Of a stretch of DNA of 64,000 nt, positions 51,394 to 60,387 are shown in pieces. Positions within the stretch are counted from its first letter, which is position 1. Each line of letters opens with the position of its first letter. The translations under genes and the position numbers were made by a program. The DNA comes from Parapedobacter koreensis (GTDB lineage Bacteria > Bacteroidota > Bacteroidia > Sphingobacteriales > Sphingobacteriaceae), in the NCBI RefSeq assembly GCF_900109365.1, contig NZ_FNZR01000001.1:372001-436000 (forward strand), given 5' to 3'. The notes beneath the pieces were generated by a model that did no database searches, was not told where the DNA came from, and was given only the letters and a program-made list of their open reading frames with translations.

Positions 51394-53928
51394 ATGAATA
51401 CAGGAGTCTTATTGTTTGATGAGCAGGAAATGCTCCATCAGCTGACACATTATTTACCCTCGCAAACACCATTAAAGGACTTTGTGCATCACAATACGTT
51501 GCATGCCTTCCAGCACTTGCCTTTTTTCGAGGGAATACACCAAGCGAGTACAGTATTTGGCTACCGAGTATTCGCTGAGCTGGATGAATACCGCCAATGG
51601 TACAAAAAAGGCACTATTGACGACAGGATATTGCGCCGCATCATCGCCGAGAAAAAGGGGCCGCGACAGGTGGATGATTGGATGCAACGTATGAAACATA
51701 AAACATACGACACCCGTCAGACACCCCGAATCGGGCAATTTCGCAACTTGTGGAAAGAGGTGCTCAAGATAGACCTCAATGCCTTGGTGCATCCCATCTT
51801 GTTTCGCGTGCTGAGCAATTACCTCGACCAGGGGATTGCCACTTGGAGCTTTCCTGTAGCGTGCACAGGTTTATTGGAAGCCTTGCTCGAATTGGAGCGG
51901 AATAGTGCAAGCAGCCTCTTCCGTACAACCAAGGTCAGGCAACTGTTTCGATCGGGTTCTTATACGCTCACACAGCTATTGGACGAACTGGTAGGCAATA
52001 CGTCGTATTATGACCGCTACGTTTTTGATCAGCAATTTGCGCATCCGGGTTGGTCGGGTATGGTAGCAGCTATCGCCCAACAGCCGGAAACATTGCTGGC
52101 CAAACGGCCGGTATCGCTGCATGACCTCATCGTTTTCGAGCTGCTGCTCGAACTGGATGCCCTGGAGTTCCAGACCAAAGGCAAATGGGCTCCGTTGGCT
52201 CCCCTGTATCAGGGAAAATCCTTGGGGCTTTTCGATCCGATGGAAGTAACCGAGCTCGATGAAGTATACCGCCTGTGGCAGGATGCTTTTGAATGGAGTT
52301 ATTACGACCAAGTGCTTGCGGCACTGAAGGTGACCTCCCACGGCCCGGAAGCAGCAAGTCAAAGCCCGCAATTCCAGACACCGCCCCAATTTCAGGCGTT
52401 GTTCTGCATCGATGACCGGGAATGCTCCATCAGGCGCCACGTAGAGCAATGCCATCCACATGCGGAAACCTTTGGTACACCGGGTTTTTTCGGCGTACCG
52501 TTCTACTACTTACCAAAGGGAAGCCAAGCGTATACCAAATTGGCCCCCGGCCCCGTACAGCCACGGCACCTCATCAAGGAACGCAGCACATCCGAGAGGC
52601 GCATCAAATTGCAGAAGGATGTCCATTTCAACAAGCATTCGCACAATTTCCATAGCGGATGGATATGGTCACAGACCGTGGGGTTTTGGTCTGCCGTACG
52701 TTTGGTAGACAATATCATTAGGCCTTCCATGGCACCTATGGCCTCTTCTTCATTGAACCACATGGATCCCACTGCCGAGCTGATCATTGAAAACGAACAT
52801 CCGGATGATATGGAAAATGGCTTGCGCGTCGGATTCACCGTGTCGGAAATGGCCAACTGTGTGGCCAACGTGTTGCTTAGCATCGGCCTCACCTATCGGT
52901 TTGCACCCTTGGTCTATGTCATTGGCCACGGCGCCAGCAGTATCAATAATCCCCACTATGCCGCATATGATTGTGGCGCGTGCTGTGGGCGTGCAGGGTC
53001 TGTCAACGCCCGGGTATTTAGTTACATGGCCAATAAACCTGAAGTGCGGGCATTGCTGGCACAAAAAGGTATCTACATTCCAGCGGAGACACAATTCATC
53101 GGCGGACTGCATGATACCACACGGGATGACATGGTCTTCTTCGATGAGGGTCTGCTCAATGTCGAAAACCGCAAATCCCATGACAGCTATGTAGCTACCT
53201 TCACCCGGGCACTGGACTTGAATGCCAAGGAGCGGTCGCGCAAGTTTGAATCCATCAACACGAAAAAGTCGCCGGAGCGGGTACACCGGGCCGTGAGGAA
53301 ACGCTCGGTCTCCTTATTTGAGCCCCGGCCCGAACTGAACCATGCCACGAACGCGCTGACGGTCATCGGGGGGCGTTACCTGACCAGGGATCTCTTCCTT
53401 GACAGGCGCTCGTTCCTCAACTCTTATGACTACCGCATTGACCCGGAAGGCACACTGCTGCTGGCTATACTCCGTGCAGCTACGCCTGTGTGCGGCGGGA
53501 TAAACCTTGAATATTACTTCTCACGGGTAGACAACGACAAGCTCGGTGCCAGTTCAAAGTTACCCCACAACGTGATGGGTCTTATTGGGGTGGCAAATGG
53601 TGCAGACGGCGACCTACGGCCGGGATTGCCCAGCCAGATGATTGAGGTGCACGATCCCATCCGGATGTTCTTTGTGGTGGAGCAGGTACCCGAAATCGTA
53701 TTGCAGGCCATCAAATCGGACAAAAATGTCTATGAATGGTACCGCAATGAGTGGGTACACCTTGTGGCGCTCGAACCACGTACCCATCGGTTCTATGTAT
53801 TCAGCGAAGATGCGTTTGTGCCGTATGAACCGATTGGACAAGCTGTTGCCACCGCCCCCGATCTGCTGACGCTCTTCGAGCAGCATCGGGATGCGCTGCC
53901 GGTAATGTTACTTCAAAATAAGCATTAA
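51394..53928 (+). CDS. dabA: DabA, inorganic carbon uptake subunit (DUF2309)
   Basis: The 844-residue protein has the zinc site of DabA: C338 and D340 in FCIDDREC, H512 in VIGHGASS, and C527 in AYDCGACCGRAG. The 15-residue H-to-C spacing equals that known for H. neapolitanus DabA. DabA is a carbonic-anhydrase-like cytoplasmic subunit that traps CO2 as bicarbonate, powered by the DabB membrane subunit. dabB follows 15 bp downstream. Confidence 0.95.
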   Translation: MNTGVLLFDEQEMLHQLTHYLPSQTPLKDFVHHNTLHAFQHLPFFEGIHQASTVFGYRVFAELDEYRQWYKKGTIDDRILRRIIAEKKGPRQVDDWMQRMKHKTYDTRQTPRIGQFRNLWKEVLKIDLNALVHPILFRVLSNYLDQGIATWSFPVACTGLLEALLELERNSASSLFRTTKVRQLFRSGSYTLTQLLDELVGNTSYYDRYVFDQQFAHPGWSGMVAAIAQQPETLLAKRPVSLHDLIVFELLLELDALEFQTKGKWAPLAPLYQGKSLGLFDPMEVTELDEVYRLWQDAFEWSYYDQVLAALKVTSHGPEAASQSPQFQTPPQFQALFCIDDRECSIRRHVEQCHPHAETFGTPGFFGVPFYYLPKGSQAYTKLAPGPVQPRHLIKERSTSERRIKLQKDVHFNKHSHNFHSGWIWSQTVGFWSAVRLVDNIIRPSMAPMASSSLNHMDPTAELIIENEHPDDMENGLRVGFTVSEMANCVANVLLSIGLTYRFAPLVYVIGHGASSINNPHYAAYDCGACCGRAGSVNARVFSYMANKPEVRALLAQKGIYIPAETQFIGGLHDTTRDDMVFFDEGLLNVENRKSHDSYVATFTRALDLNAKERSRKFESINTKKSPERVHRAVRKRSVSLFEPRPELNHATNALTVIGGRYLTRDLFLDRRSFLNSYDYRIDPEGTLLLAILRAATPVCGGINLEYYFSRVDNDKLGASSKLPHNVMGLIGVANGADGDLRPGLPSQMIEVHDPIRMFFVVEQVPEIVLQAIKSDKNVYEWYRNEWVHLVALEPRTHRFYVFSEDAFVPYEPIGQAVATAPDLLTLFEQHRDALPVMLLQNKH

Positions 53929-53943
53929 GACATTCATTTTTTT

Positions 53944-55800
53944 ATGGATCATACACTTTTTTTGTTATTCATCTTTCCCTTGGCTGGCTTCATCAGCAGC
54001 CTACTGATATCTCCAAAAAATGAAGGTGCCCTATCCTGGGTGGCCTTTACTTCCGTGGCACTCCAACTGCTGATGGGGAGCTATGTTTTTTGGGTGTGGC
54101 TACAGGGTGGTTTCATACCGTTGTCCGAAAGTGACTGGGCGCTCTATCGCATACCGGGCTATCATTTCACGATCGCCTTGTATTTCGATCGGATCACGGC
54201 CGTCTTTCTATCACTCGGCACGTTCCTTACCTTCATGGTCACTATCTACAGCCGCTATTACCTCCACCGGGAAGATGGTTATAAGCGTTTTTTCAATACC
54301 ATCCTATTCTTTTTCCTGGGGTATACCTTCACCGCGTTGGCGGGCAACTTCGAGACGCTCTTCATCGGTTGGGAAATGCTGGGCATCTCTTCGTTCCTGC
54401 TGATAGCCTTTTACCGTAAGCGCTATCTGCCGGTGAAAAATGCGGTCAAGGTGTTTTCGGTATACCGCATGGGTGATGTGGGTCTCCTGCTGGCCATGTG
54501 GATGAGTCACCACCTGTGGCATGACAACATCGCTTTTTCGAAACTGGTAGACTACAATTGGGTAGACAACTATATCCAGCATCACAGCGGTGTGTCGCTC
54601 TTCGTATCATTGATGATTTTGCTGGCTGCGGCAGTTAAATCTGCCCAATTCCCATTCTCATCGTGGCTACCAAGAGCCATGGAGGGACCCACCCCGTCCA
54701 GTGCCATTTTCTATGGTTCGCTATCGGTACACATGGGTGCCTTCCTGCTCATGCGTACGTCCAACATGTGGGAACACCAATTGACCGTACGCCTGTCTAT
54801 TGGGCTCATAGGAGCGGCCAGTGCCGTCATCGCCACGGGCATCGCCCGCGTACAGTCGGCTGTCAAAAGCCAGATTGCCTATGCCTCCATTGGCCAGATT
54901 GGGCTCATCTTCATCGAAATCGCACTCGGATGGCAGACCTTGGCATTGCTGCATTTCGTAGGCAACGCCTGCCTGCGTACTTACCAGTTGCTCACCTCGC
55001 CCTCGGTGGTCACCTACCTCATTCGTGAGCAGCAGTACACGGACATGACCCACCATCGGACCGTAGAGCGTTTCTTGCCGCGCAAAATGGCCTACACCAT
55101 TTACACCCTATGCCTCAAGGAATGGAACTTGGATTCCTACTTATACCGACTACTATGGAACCCGCTGAAGTGGGCCGGGCGGAAACTGGACTTCCTCAAT
55201 TTCAACCGGGCGATATGGGGGTTTGTGGTTACCTACTCCGTGGGGTTGTTCTGCTTGTATAATCAGGCTTATTTACCCAGCTATGCAATTAGCCGCTTTA
55301 TACCCGAGCTATGTGCGCTGTTGGGGCTGGTACTGACTTTGAAGGCCTTTACCGAACGCAACAGGGCCTCGATGAGCTGGGTGATGGTCATGATGAGCCA
55401 TTTTTGGGTCGTGCTGGCCATCGCCTTCAACGAACCGTTCGACTTCGGCCAGGTGCATTACTACCTGAGTGGCGTGGTGGTATCCGGCGGAATCGGCTTT
55501 CTGTGCTTGCGCTGGATGAGGCAGCAGGCCAATAGCTTGGATTTAGCCCGGTTCCACGGGCATTCATCACATTATCCCAAGACCGCGTTACTCTTCCTGC
55601 TATGTTGCCTGGGATTATCGGGCTTCCCCATCAGTCCCACCTTTATCGGTGAAGATGTCATCTTCACCCACATCCATACCAATCAACTGGTGCTCACGCT
55701 ATTTGTCGCGCTCACCTTTGTTGTCAATGGGTTGGCCATCATCCGTATGTATGCACGGATTTTCTTGGGGTCAGCAGACCCCACCTATGTAAATTACTAA
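53944..55800 (+). CDS. dabB: DabB, NuoL-like membrane subunit of the carbon pump
   Basis: The 618-residue polytopic protein has a Complex I proton-antiporter domain: LFIGWEMLGISSFLLIAFYR, and KSAQFPFSSWLPRAMEGPTP with P-T-P-S-S-A. It has about 12-16 membrane helices. DabB couples cation flow to DabA-driven CO2 hydration at the inner membrane. Its place right after dabA, with no other complex I genes nearby, excludes NADH dehydrogenase. Confidence 0.93.
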   Translation: MDHTLFLLFIFPLAGFISSLLISPKNEGALSWVAFTSVALQLLMGSYVFWVWLQGGFIPLSESDWALYRIPGYHFTIALYFDRITAVFLSLGTFLTFMVTIYSRYYLHREDGYKRFFNTILFFFLGYTFTALAGNFETLFIGWEMLGISSFLLIAFYRKRYLPVKNAVKVFSVYRMGDVGLLLAMWMSHHLWHDNIAFSKLVDYNWVDNYIQHHSGVSLFVSLMILLAAAVKSAQFPFSSWLPRAMEGPTPSSAIFYGSLSVHMGAFLLMRTSNMWEHQLTVRLSIGLIGAASAVIATGIARVQSAVKSQIAYASIGQIGLIFIEIALGWQTLALLHFVGNACLRTYQLLTSPSVVTYLIREQQYTDMTHHRTVERFLPRKMAYTIYTLCLKEWNLDSYLYRLLWNPLKWAGRKLDFLNFNRAIWGFVVTYSVGLFCLYNQAYLPSYAISRFIPELCALLGLVLTLKAFTERNRASMSWVMVMMSHFWVVLAIAFNEPFDFGQVHYYLSGVVVSGGIGFLCLRWMRQQANSLDLARFHGHSSHYPKTALLFLLCCLGLSGFPISPTFIGEDVIFTHIHTNQLVLTLFVALTFVVNGLAIIRMYARIFLGSADPTYVNY

Positions 55801-55842
55801 TTAGCTAAAACACAAAACGTGAATCTTAAAAAAGTAAACGAT

Positions 55843-57441
55843 ATGAAAACAACGAATCAAAGCGAACTGCCTAAGGATGGATTTGCCGGATTACGTGCGC
55901 ATTGGCAATCGGACGCTACCTCAGGGTTGCTTGTCTTCTTACTCGCATTGCCCCTGAGCTTGGGTATAGCCAAAGCATCTGATTTCCCTGCAGTGATGGG
56001 ATTAATTACCGCTATCATAGGTGGCATCGTCGTCAGTTTCTTTGCCGGATCGCGGCTCACCATCAAGGGGCCAGCTGCAGGCTTGATCGTCATCGCCGCT
56101 GGGGCCGTAGCCGAGTTTGGTGGCGGTGAGCAGGGGTGGAAACTCGCCTTGGGTGCCATTGTCGTTGCTTCCGTCATCCAAATCGCCTTTGGCTTGCTCA
56201 AATTCGGTAAGTATACCGATTTTTTCCCGCTGGCTGCCGTACACGGTATGCTCGCCGCCATTGGCATCATTATTATTGGCAAACAGATTCCGGTACTCCT
56301 CAATGACGCACCTCAACTGGCAGCAGGAAAAAGCGTTATCGGATTGTACGCTTCGTTGCCTGATTTCATTGCCAACATGGATCCCAAAGCAGGTATTATC
56401 GGACTGGTTTCGCTGGCCTTGATGCTGTTTTGGCCGCTCATCAAACATCCGGTATTGAAAAAGATCCCGGCACCGCTTATTGTCCTGATCATTGCCATTC
56501 CCGCTGAAATCATCGAGAATTTCAAGGAAACCGAGCCGGAATACGCTTTGGTTCATATCGGCAATTTTATGGGCAATCTTTCCTTGAACGCAAGTTTTGC
56601 TGGCGTGGCCCAAACCGGATTGTTCGTCAAATACGTGATCATGTTTGTACTGGTAGGTAGTTTGGAGTCGTTGCTGACGGTGAAAGCGTTGGATATGCTC
56701 GACCCTTGGCATCGCAAAAGCGATTACAATAAAGATCTTATCGCCGTGGGTATCGGCAACATTGCAGCCGGTCTGCTGGGCGGCCTTCCCATGATTTCGG
56801 AAGTAGCCCGTAGCTCGGCCAACGTCAACTATGGTGCCAAGACCCGTTGGGCCAATTTCTTCCACGGGTTTTTCCTTTTGGCTTTTGTACTGGTAGCCAC
56901 GCCATTTATCGAACTCATCCCCAATTGCGCACTGGCCGCGATGCTGATATCCGTGGGCATCAAATTGGCTCACCCTAAAGAATTCAAGCACATGCTGCAT
57001 ATTGGGAGGGAGCAGCTCATCGTCTTTTTGGTAACCATCATTTTCACCATCGCTGAAGACCTGTTGGTTGGCATCGCAGCAGGCATGCTGTGTGAAATCA
57101 TCATCAATGCCATCCATGGCAAGCCGCTGGCAGCCATCTTCAAAGCACCCACCGAAGTGGTTTTTGCCGAAGAGCAATATACGGTCAACATCAGCAAAGC
57201 AGCCGTGTTTACCAACTTCCTGGGCATCAAACGCAAGCTCGAATCTATCCCATTAGGCGGCACCGTGGTCATCAACCTCGAAGAGACCAAGCTCATTGAC
57301 CACAGCGTGATGGAAAATTTCCACCATTTCAAGCGCGATTATGAGTTGCAGGGTGGCAAAGTGGTGTTAGCTGGCCTGCACCAGCACAAATCGTTGTCTT
57401 CCCACCACCTCGCTGCGCGGAAAAAAGTTGGATTGGCATAA
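55843..57441 (+). CDS. SulP-family anion (probably bicarbonate) transporter with STAS domain
   Basis: The ATG at 55843 is preferred over a GTG at 55819. The 532-residue protein has about ten membrane helices with SulP signatures (SGLLVFLLALPLSLGIAKAS, GSRLTIKGPAAGLIVIAAG, GGLPMISEVARSSANVNYGA). A C-terminal STAS domain follows (VVINLEETKLIDHSVMENF). It sits 42 bp after dabB, so bicarbonate import is likely, though sulfate is a family alternative. No carbonic anhydrase is fused. Confidence 0.9.
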   Translation: MKTTNQSELPKDGFAGLRAHWQSDATSGLLVFLLALPLSLGIAKASDFPAVMGLITAIIGGIVVSFFAGSRLTIKGPAAGLIVIAAGAVAEFGGGEQGWKLALGAIVVASVIQIAFGLLKFGKYTDFFPLAAVHGMLAAIGIIIIGKQIPVLLNDAPQLAAGKSVIGLYASLPDFIANMDPKAGIIGLVSLALMLFWPLIKHPVLKKIPAPLIVLIIAIPAEIIENFKETEPEYALVHIGNFMGNLSLNASFAGVAQTGLFVKYVIMFVLVGSLESLLTVKALDMLDPWHRKSDYNKDLIAVGIGNIAAGLLGGLPMISEVARSSANVNYGAKTRWANFFHGFFLLAFVLVATPFIELIPNCALAAMLISVGIKLAHPKEFKHMLHIGREQLIVFLVTIIFTIAEDLLVGIAAGMLCEIIINAIHGKPLAAIFKAPTEVVFAEEQYTVNISKAAVFTNFLGIKRKLESIPLGGTVVINLEETKLIDHSVMENFHHFKRDYELQGGKVVLAGLHQHKSLSSHHLAARKKVGLA

Positions 57442-57478
57442 ACAAATAAGATACGTGAATTCCCAAGAAAAATAGCAT

Positions 57479-57513
57479 GAACCCGACATGATTAAAATAA
57501 TCATATCGGGTTC
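57479..57513 (+). promoter_or_regulatory. long hairpin between transporter and porin genes
   Basis: GAACCCGA pairs with TCGGGTTC and inside it ATGATTA with TAATCAT (one mismatch between), loop AAA. No T-run follows, so it is more likely an mRNA-stability or processing hairpin than a terminator. Confidence 0.6.
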
Positions 57514-57546
57514 TATCTGACAACTAAAAAAACAGAAGATAAACAG

Positions 57547-58875
57547 ATGAAATCATATATTCAGCGGGCCAAATGGATGGCCTTTGCGTTGGTACTCCTG
57601 TTCAACGCCTCGGTTTCCCATGGCCAAGCGTATAAAGACGGAAAATTTTGGCTCAACGACGACGGCAGCCACTATTTCAAACTCACCCTGTTGTCACAGG
57701 TATGGCTGCGCAGTACCGATCTCAACCCCGGCAGTACCATCAATGGCTACGCCAAAGACCATTACACGGATATCGGCATCCGGCGGGCGCGTGTCCAAGC
57801 GTATGGTCAGCTGACCGATCGGGTATTCATCTACACCCAGGTGGGCATGAACAATTTCAACTTCCTGTCCGATCGCAAAGCGGGATTTTTTATCCACGAT
57901 ATCCTCGGGGAATATGCAGCAGTAAAAGGGCGGCTGTCCTTCGGGATGGGGCTGACGGCATGGAATGGACTTACGCGTTTCGCCGCTCCGTCCGTAGCCA
58001 CCATCCTGGGGGTGGATGCCCCGCTATTTGAGCAGACCACGAATGACGTGACTGACCAGTTCCTCCGCAAGCTTAGCCTGTATGCCAAAGGCAAACTGGG
58101 GCGACTGGATTACCGGTTGGTCATGAGCAGCCCAATGGACGTACACAAGGCCGCTGGATACAGCGATGCCATCAGCACCCGGTCCAATTTTTCACCCCTG
58201 CCCGCCAAGATGCAATGGCAGGGATATTTCAAATGGGATTTCCTTGACAAGGAGGACAATACGACGCCCTATAGCGCCGGCTCCTACTATGGCACCAAAA
58301 AAGTGTTCAACGTGGGCGTGGGCTTCCAGTTCCAGCCCGATGCCATGTGGCATGCCGGCGCTACGGGCGATACCGTGCTTACGGACATGAAGCACGTGGC
58401 TGTAGATGCATTCTATGATGTACCGTTGCAAGGTGCTGGCGGCCCGTCCATCAGTGCCTATGCCACCTACATCCACTTTGATCACGGCCCGGGATACATC
58501 CGCCAGCAGGCTGTGATGAACCCAGCCAATGGCACTACCATGGCAGGCAATGCCTTCAGCGGAGGCGGCAACGGCTATCCGTCATTCGGAACGGGCGATT
58601 TGGTGTACGCTCAAGTGGGGTATAAATTCAAGGAAAATCTCATTGGAAGCACTACACTCATGCCTTATGCCAGCGCCCAGTTTGCTAATTACGATCGGCT
58701 GAACGACAACATGCTATTTTGGGACGCCGGTATCAATTGGCTGCTGAAAGGGACAACCTCCAAGCTGACACTGGCCTACCAAAACCGACCGGTATATGAA
58801 ACCGCTGCCAACGGAAACGGCGAACGCAGCGGACACAAGGGCACAGCCCTGCTCCAATACCAGGTCTTTTTCTAA
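57547..58875 (+). CDS. outer-membrane porin (OprO/P-like)
   Basis: The 442-residue protein has a signal peptide (MKSYIQRAKWMAFALVLLFN..., cut near SHGQA). Alternating beta-strands follow (IGIRRARVQAYGQLTDRVFI, LSLYAKGKLGRLDYRLVMSS), and it ends in aromatic YQVFF as outer-membrane barrels do. It resembles phosphate-selective porins O/P. Being last in the DIC cluster, it may admit bicarbonate or other anions. Confidence 0.83.
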   Translation: MKSYIQRAKWMAFALVLLFNASVSHGQAYKDGKFWLNDDGSHYFKLTLLSQVWLRSTDLNPGSTINGYAKDHYTDIGIRRARVQAYGQLTDRVFIYTQVGMNNFNFLSDRKAGFFIHDILGEYAAVKGRLSFGMGLTAWNGLTRFAAPSVATILGVDAPLFEQTTNDVTDQFLRKLSLYAKGKLGRLDYRLVMSSPMDVHKAAGYSDAISTRSNFSPLPAKMQWQGYFKWDFLDKEDNTTPYSAGSYYGTKKVFNVGVGFQFQPDAMWHAGATGDTVLTDMKHVAVDAFYDVPLQGAGGPSISAYATYIHFDHGPGYIRQQAVMNPANGTTMAGNAFSGGGNGYPSFGTGDLVYAQVGYKFKENLIGSTTLMPYASAQFANYDRLNDNMLFWDAGINWLLKGTTSKLTLAYQNRPVYETAANGNGERSGHKGTALLQYQVFF

Positions 58876-58908
58876 TGCGCTGTACGTTGGTGCTATATTA
58901 AATGAGGG

Positions 58909-58940
58909 AAGGGGTGCCGATTTTGGCACCCCTTTTATTT
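58909..58940 (+). terminator. terminator of the carbon-uptake cluster
   Basis: The 10-bp perfect stem AAGGGGTGCC/GGCACCCCTT, 6-nt loop, is followed by TTATTTT. Confidence 0.88.
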
Positions 58941-59141
58941 TATATGTCGGCTACCCGTAGCCAGAAGGTGCCGCATCACGGTCGGATCAGCTGGCGGTCA
59001 AGGTGCTGTGAACTTGCTGTAAAAGTGCTTCAAACACCCAGCAGACACCCAGCCCACAGCAGGCATACAGCAACGCCACGCGCAGCAGTCTGGGAGCGGT
59101 CTGGCAGCAGGTACGGCGCCCTGGTATCCCTTTGCGTTGTT
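58941..59141. other. GC-rich CAGC-repeat intergenic sequence
   Basis: No gene is supported. Short direct repeats (CACCCAGC, CAGCAG, ACAGCA) and their complements (TGCTGT near 59000) recur within about 130 bp. It may be a dispersed repeat; copies elsewhere in the genome could not be checked. Confidence 0.35.
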
Positions 59142-60293
59142 TCAACAATAGCTATACGCCATCCGTCCCAGGGGTACCACAAACCGCTCGAACAATGCAG
59201 CCTCTGTACCTTCCCGCGTTATGGCATCCTGAGCAAGCGTGTAATACTCGCCCACCAGTTGTAAGCCCTGTTCCTGCTTTTCGATGGTGATTTTGAGGAA
59301 TCCGTAGCGGTCGTCGCAGTAATTTTCCAGCCGCACCTGATGGATAGTTGGATGGACATCTTCCACTCGTGAGTCCCCAATAGGCGCAACGGGATGCAAA
59401 TCGGCATAACCACCTGCGCCCGCCACCACATAAGGTAGCTGGGTGCCGTCTTCGTAAGCCTTGGTAAACCGTTGGTAGTTGTGCACGTGTCCGCTGAAGA
59501 CGACGTCTGGTTTTACCCCAGCCGTTTTGAACGCGCTTTCCAGAAAAGCAATCATTGCCGGACTGGAACCGTGGTTGGTATCCGCCGAATATGGCGCATG
59601 ATGTATGCAGACGATAACCGCCCGGTCGGGCCGGAGGCTGTCCGCATAACGGAGTTCTTCGATAAACCAATCCCGTTGGTCAGCGGTAATGGTGCCATGT
59701 TTTGTGACATTGGCGTAGAGCCCAATAAAATGGGCGATAGGGGTCTCCAAAGCCCAGTACACATTGGGCTGTATCATGCTGAGCCGTTTGCTACCGTTTC
59801 CAAATATAATCTTGCGCGGATACGTGTCGCAAAACACATCCATGAATGCATCCAAGCTTTGGTAGATGAGTTCGCTATCCGGATTGATGTCCCCGTCATG
59901 GTTGCCCGCTACGGCAAATATCGGTCCGGGATAGGCTTCGTAAGGCACAAAAAACTGCTTGGCATATTCACGGGCTTCACCGTGGTTGTACACGATATCG
60001 CCCAAGTGAAACAAAAACGCCGGCCGTTCGTTGGTTAGCGCATCCGCTTGAGCTTGCCGCGTCATTGCTGTCGCGATTAACGATTGGAATGCCGAGTGCC
60101 GTACGCTGCCGGTATCACCAATCATGTGGAAACTCATCTCCTCCGCCAAGCGTTCACGCTCATGATTCAACACATCAAGTATATTCAATCGATAGGGGTA
60201 TAGGCCCGTAGGGTGGGGCAACGGCTTGAATAGATGAGCATCATCCGGGATGTGCCGCAAAAAAACGGGGCCTGTTCGTCGCACGTTCGTCAT
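59142..60293 (-). CDS. metallophosphoesterase, purple-acid-phosphatase-like
   Basis: The 383-residue protein has the metallophosphatase blocks IGDTGSV, FLFHLGDIVYNHG, AVAGNHDGD, VCIHHAPY and FSGHVHNYQRF, the last typical of purple acid phosphatases. There is no signal peptide, so it is cytoplasmic unless the start lies elsewhere. It lies 94 bp after the SusD stop on the same strand and may be the third gene of that operon, or be expressed from the duplicated -7 boxes just upstream. Confidence 0.87.
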   Translation of the reverse strand: MTNVRRTGPVFLRHIPDDAHLFKPLPHPTGLYPYRLNILDVLNHERERLAEEMSFHMIGDTGSVRHSAFQSLIATAMTRQAQADALTNERPAFLFHLGDIVYNHGEAREYAKQFFVPYEAYPGPIFAVAGNHDGDINPDSELIYQSLDAFMDVFCDTYPRKIIFGNGSKRLSMIQPNVYWALETPIAHFIGLYANVTKHGTITADQRDWFIEELRYADSLRPDRAVIVCIHHAPYSADTNHGSSPAMIAFLESAFKTAGVKPDVVFSGHVHNYQRFTKAYEDGTQLPYVVAGAGGYADLHPVAPIGDSRVEDVHPTIHQVRLENYCDDRYGFLKITIEKQEQGLQLVGEYYTLAQDAITREGTEAALFERFVVPLGRMAYSYC

Positions 60294-60327
60294 ATTACAA
60301 AGTTAACATGATATTACAAAGTTAACA
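60292..60327 (-). promoter_or_regulatory. tandem 17-bp repeat carrying two -7 boxes
   Basis: ATATTACAAAGTTAACA occurs at 60292-60308 and 60311-60327. Read on the minus strand each holds TAACTTTG, a -7 consensus. The proximal box is 4 nt from the ATG of the phosphoesterase, so its transcript would be leaderless. Confidence 0.55.
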
Positions 60328-60351
60328 CGGGCATATTAAACCCGTGTTAAC
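60321..60351 (-). terminator. hairpin downstream of susD
   Basis: GTTAACACGGG pairs perfectly with CCCGTGTTAAC across a 9-nt AT loop. Only TTTG follows on the minus strand, so termination may be partial, allowing read-through to the phosphoesterase. Confidence 0.55.
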
Positions 60352-60387
60352 GAACGGCTAAACGTCTGTATCTATTTTTGCACGCGA

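Noticed and set aside
52750-53286. 178-codon minus-strand frame
   Set aside because: It is antisense to dabA, which carries the full zinc site.
53944-55800. NADH dehydrogenase subunit NuoL
   Set aside because: It is NuoL-like, but sits directly after dabA with no other complex I genes, so DabB is the better call.
56002-57177. 391-codon minus-strand frame
   Set aside because: It is antisense to the SulP transporter gene, whose membrane and STAS signatures are clear. The product is low-complexity with many His/Gln/Asp.
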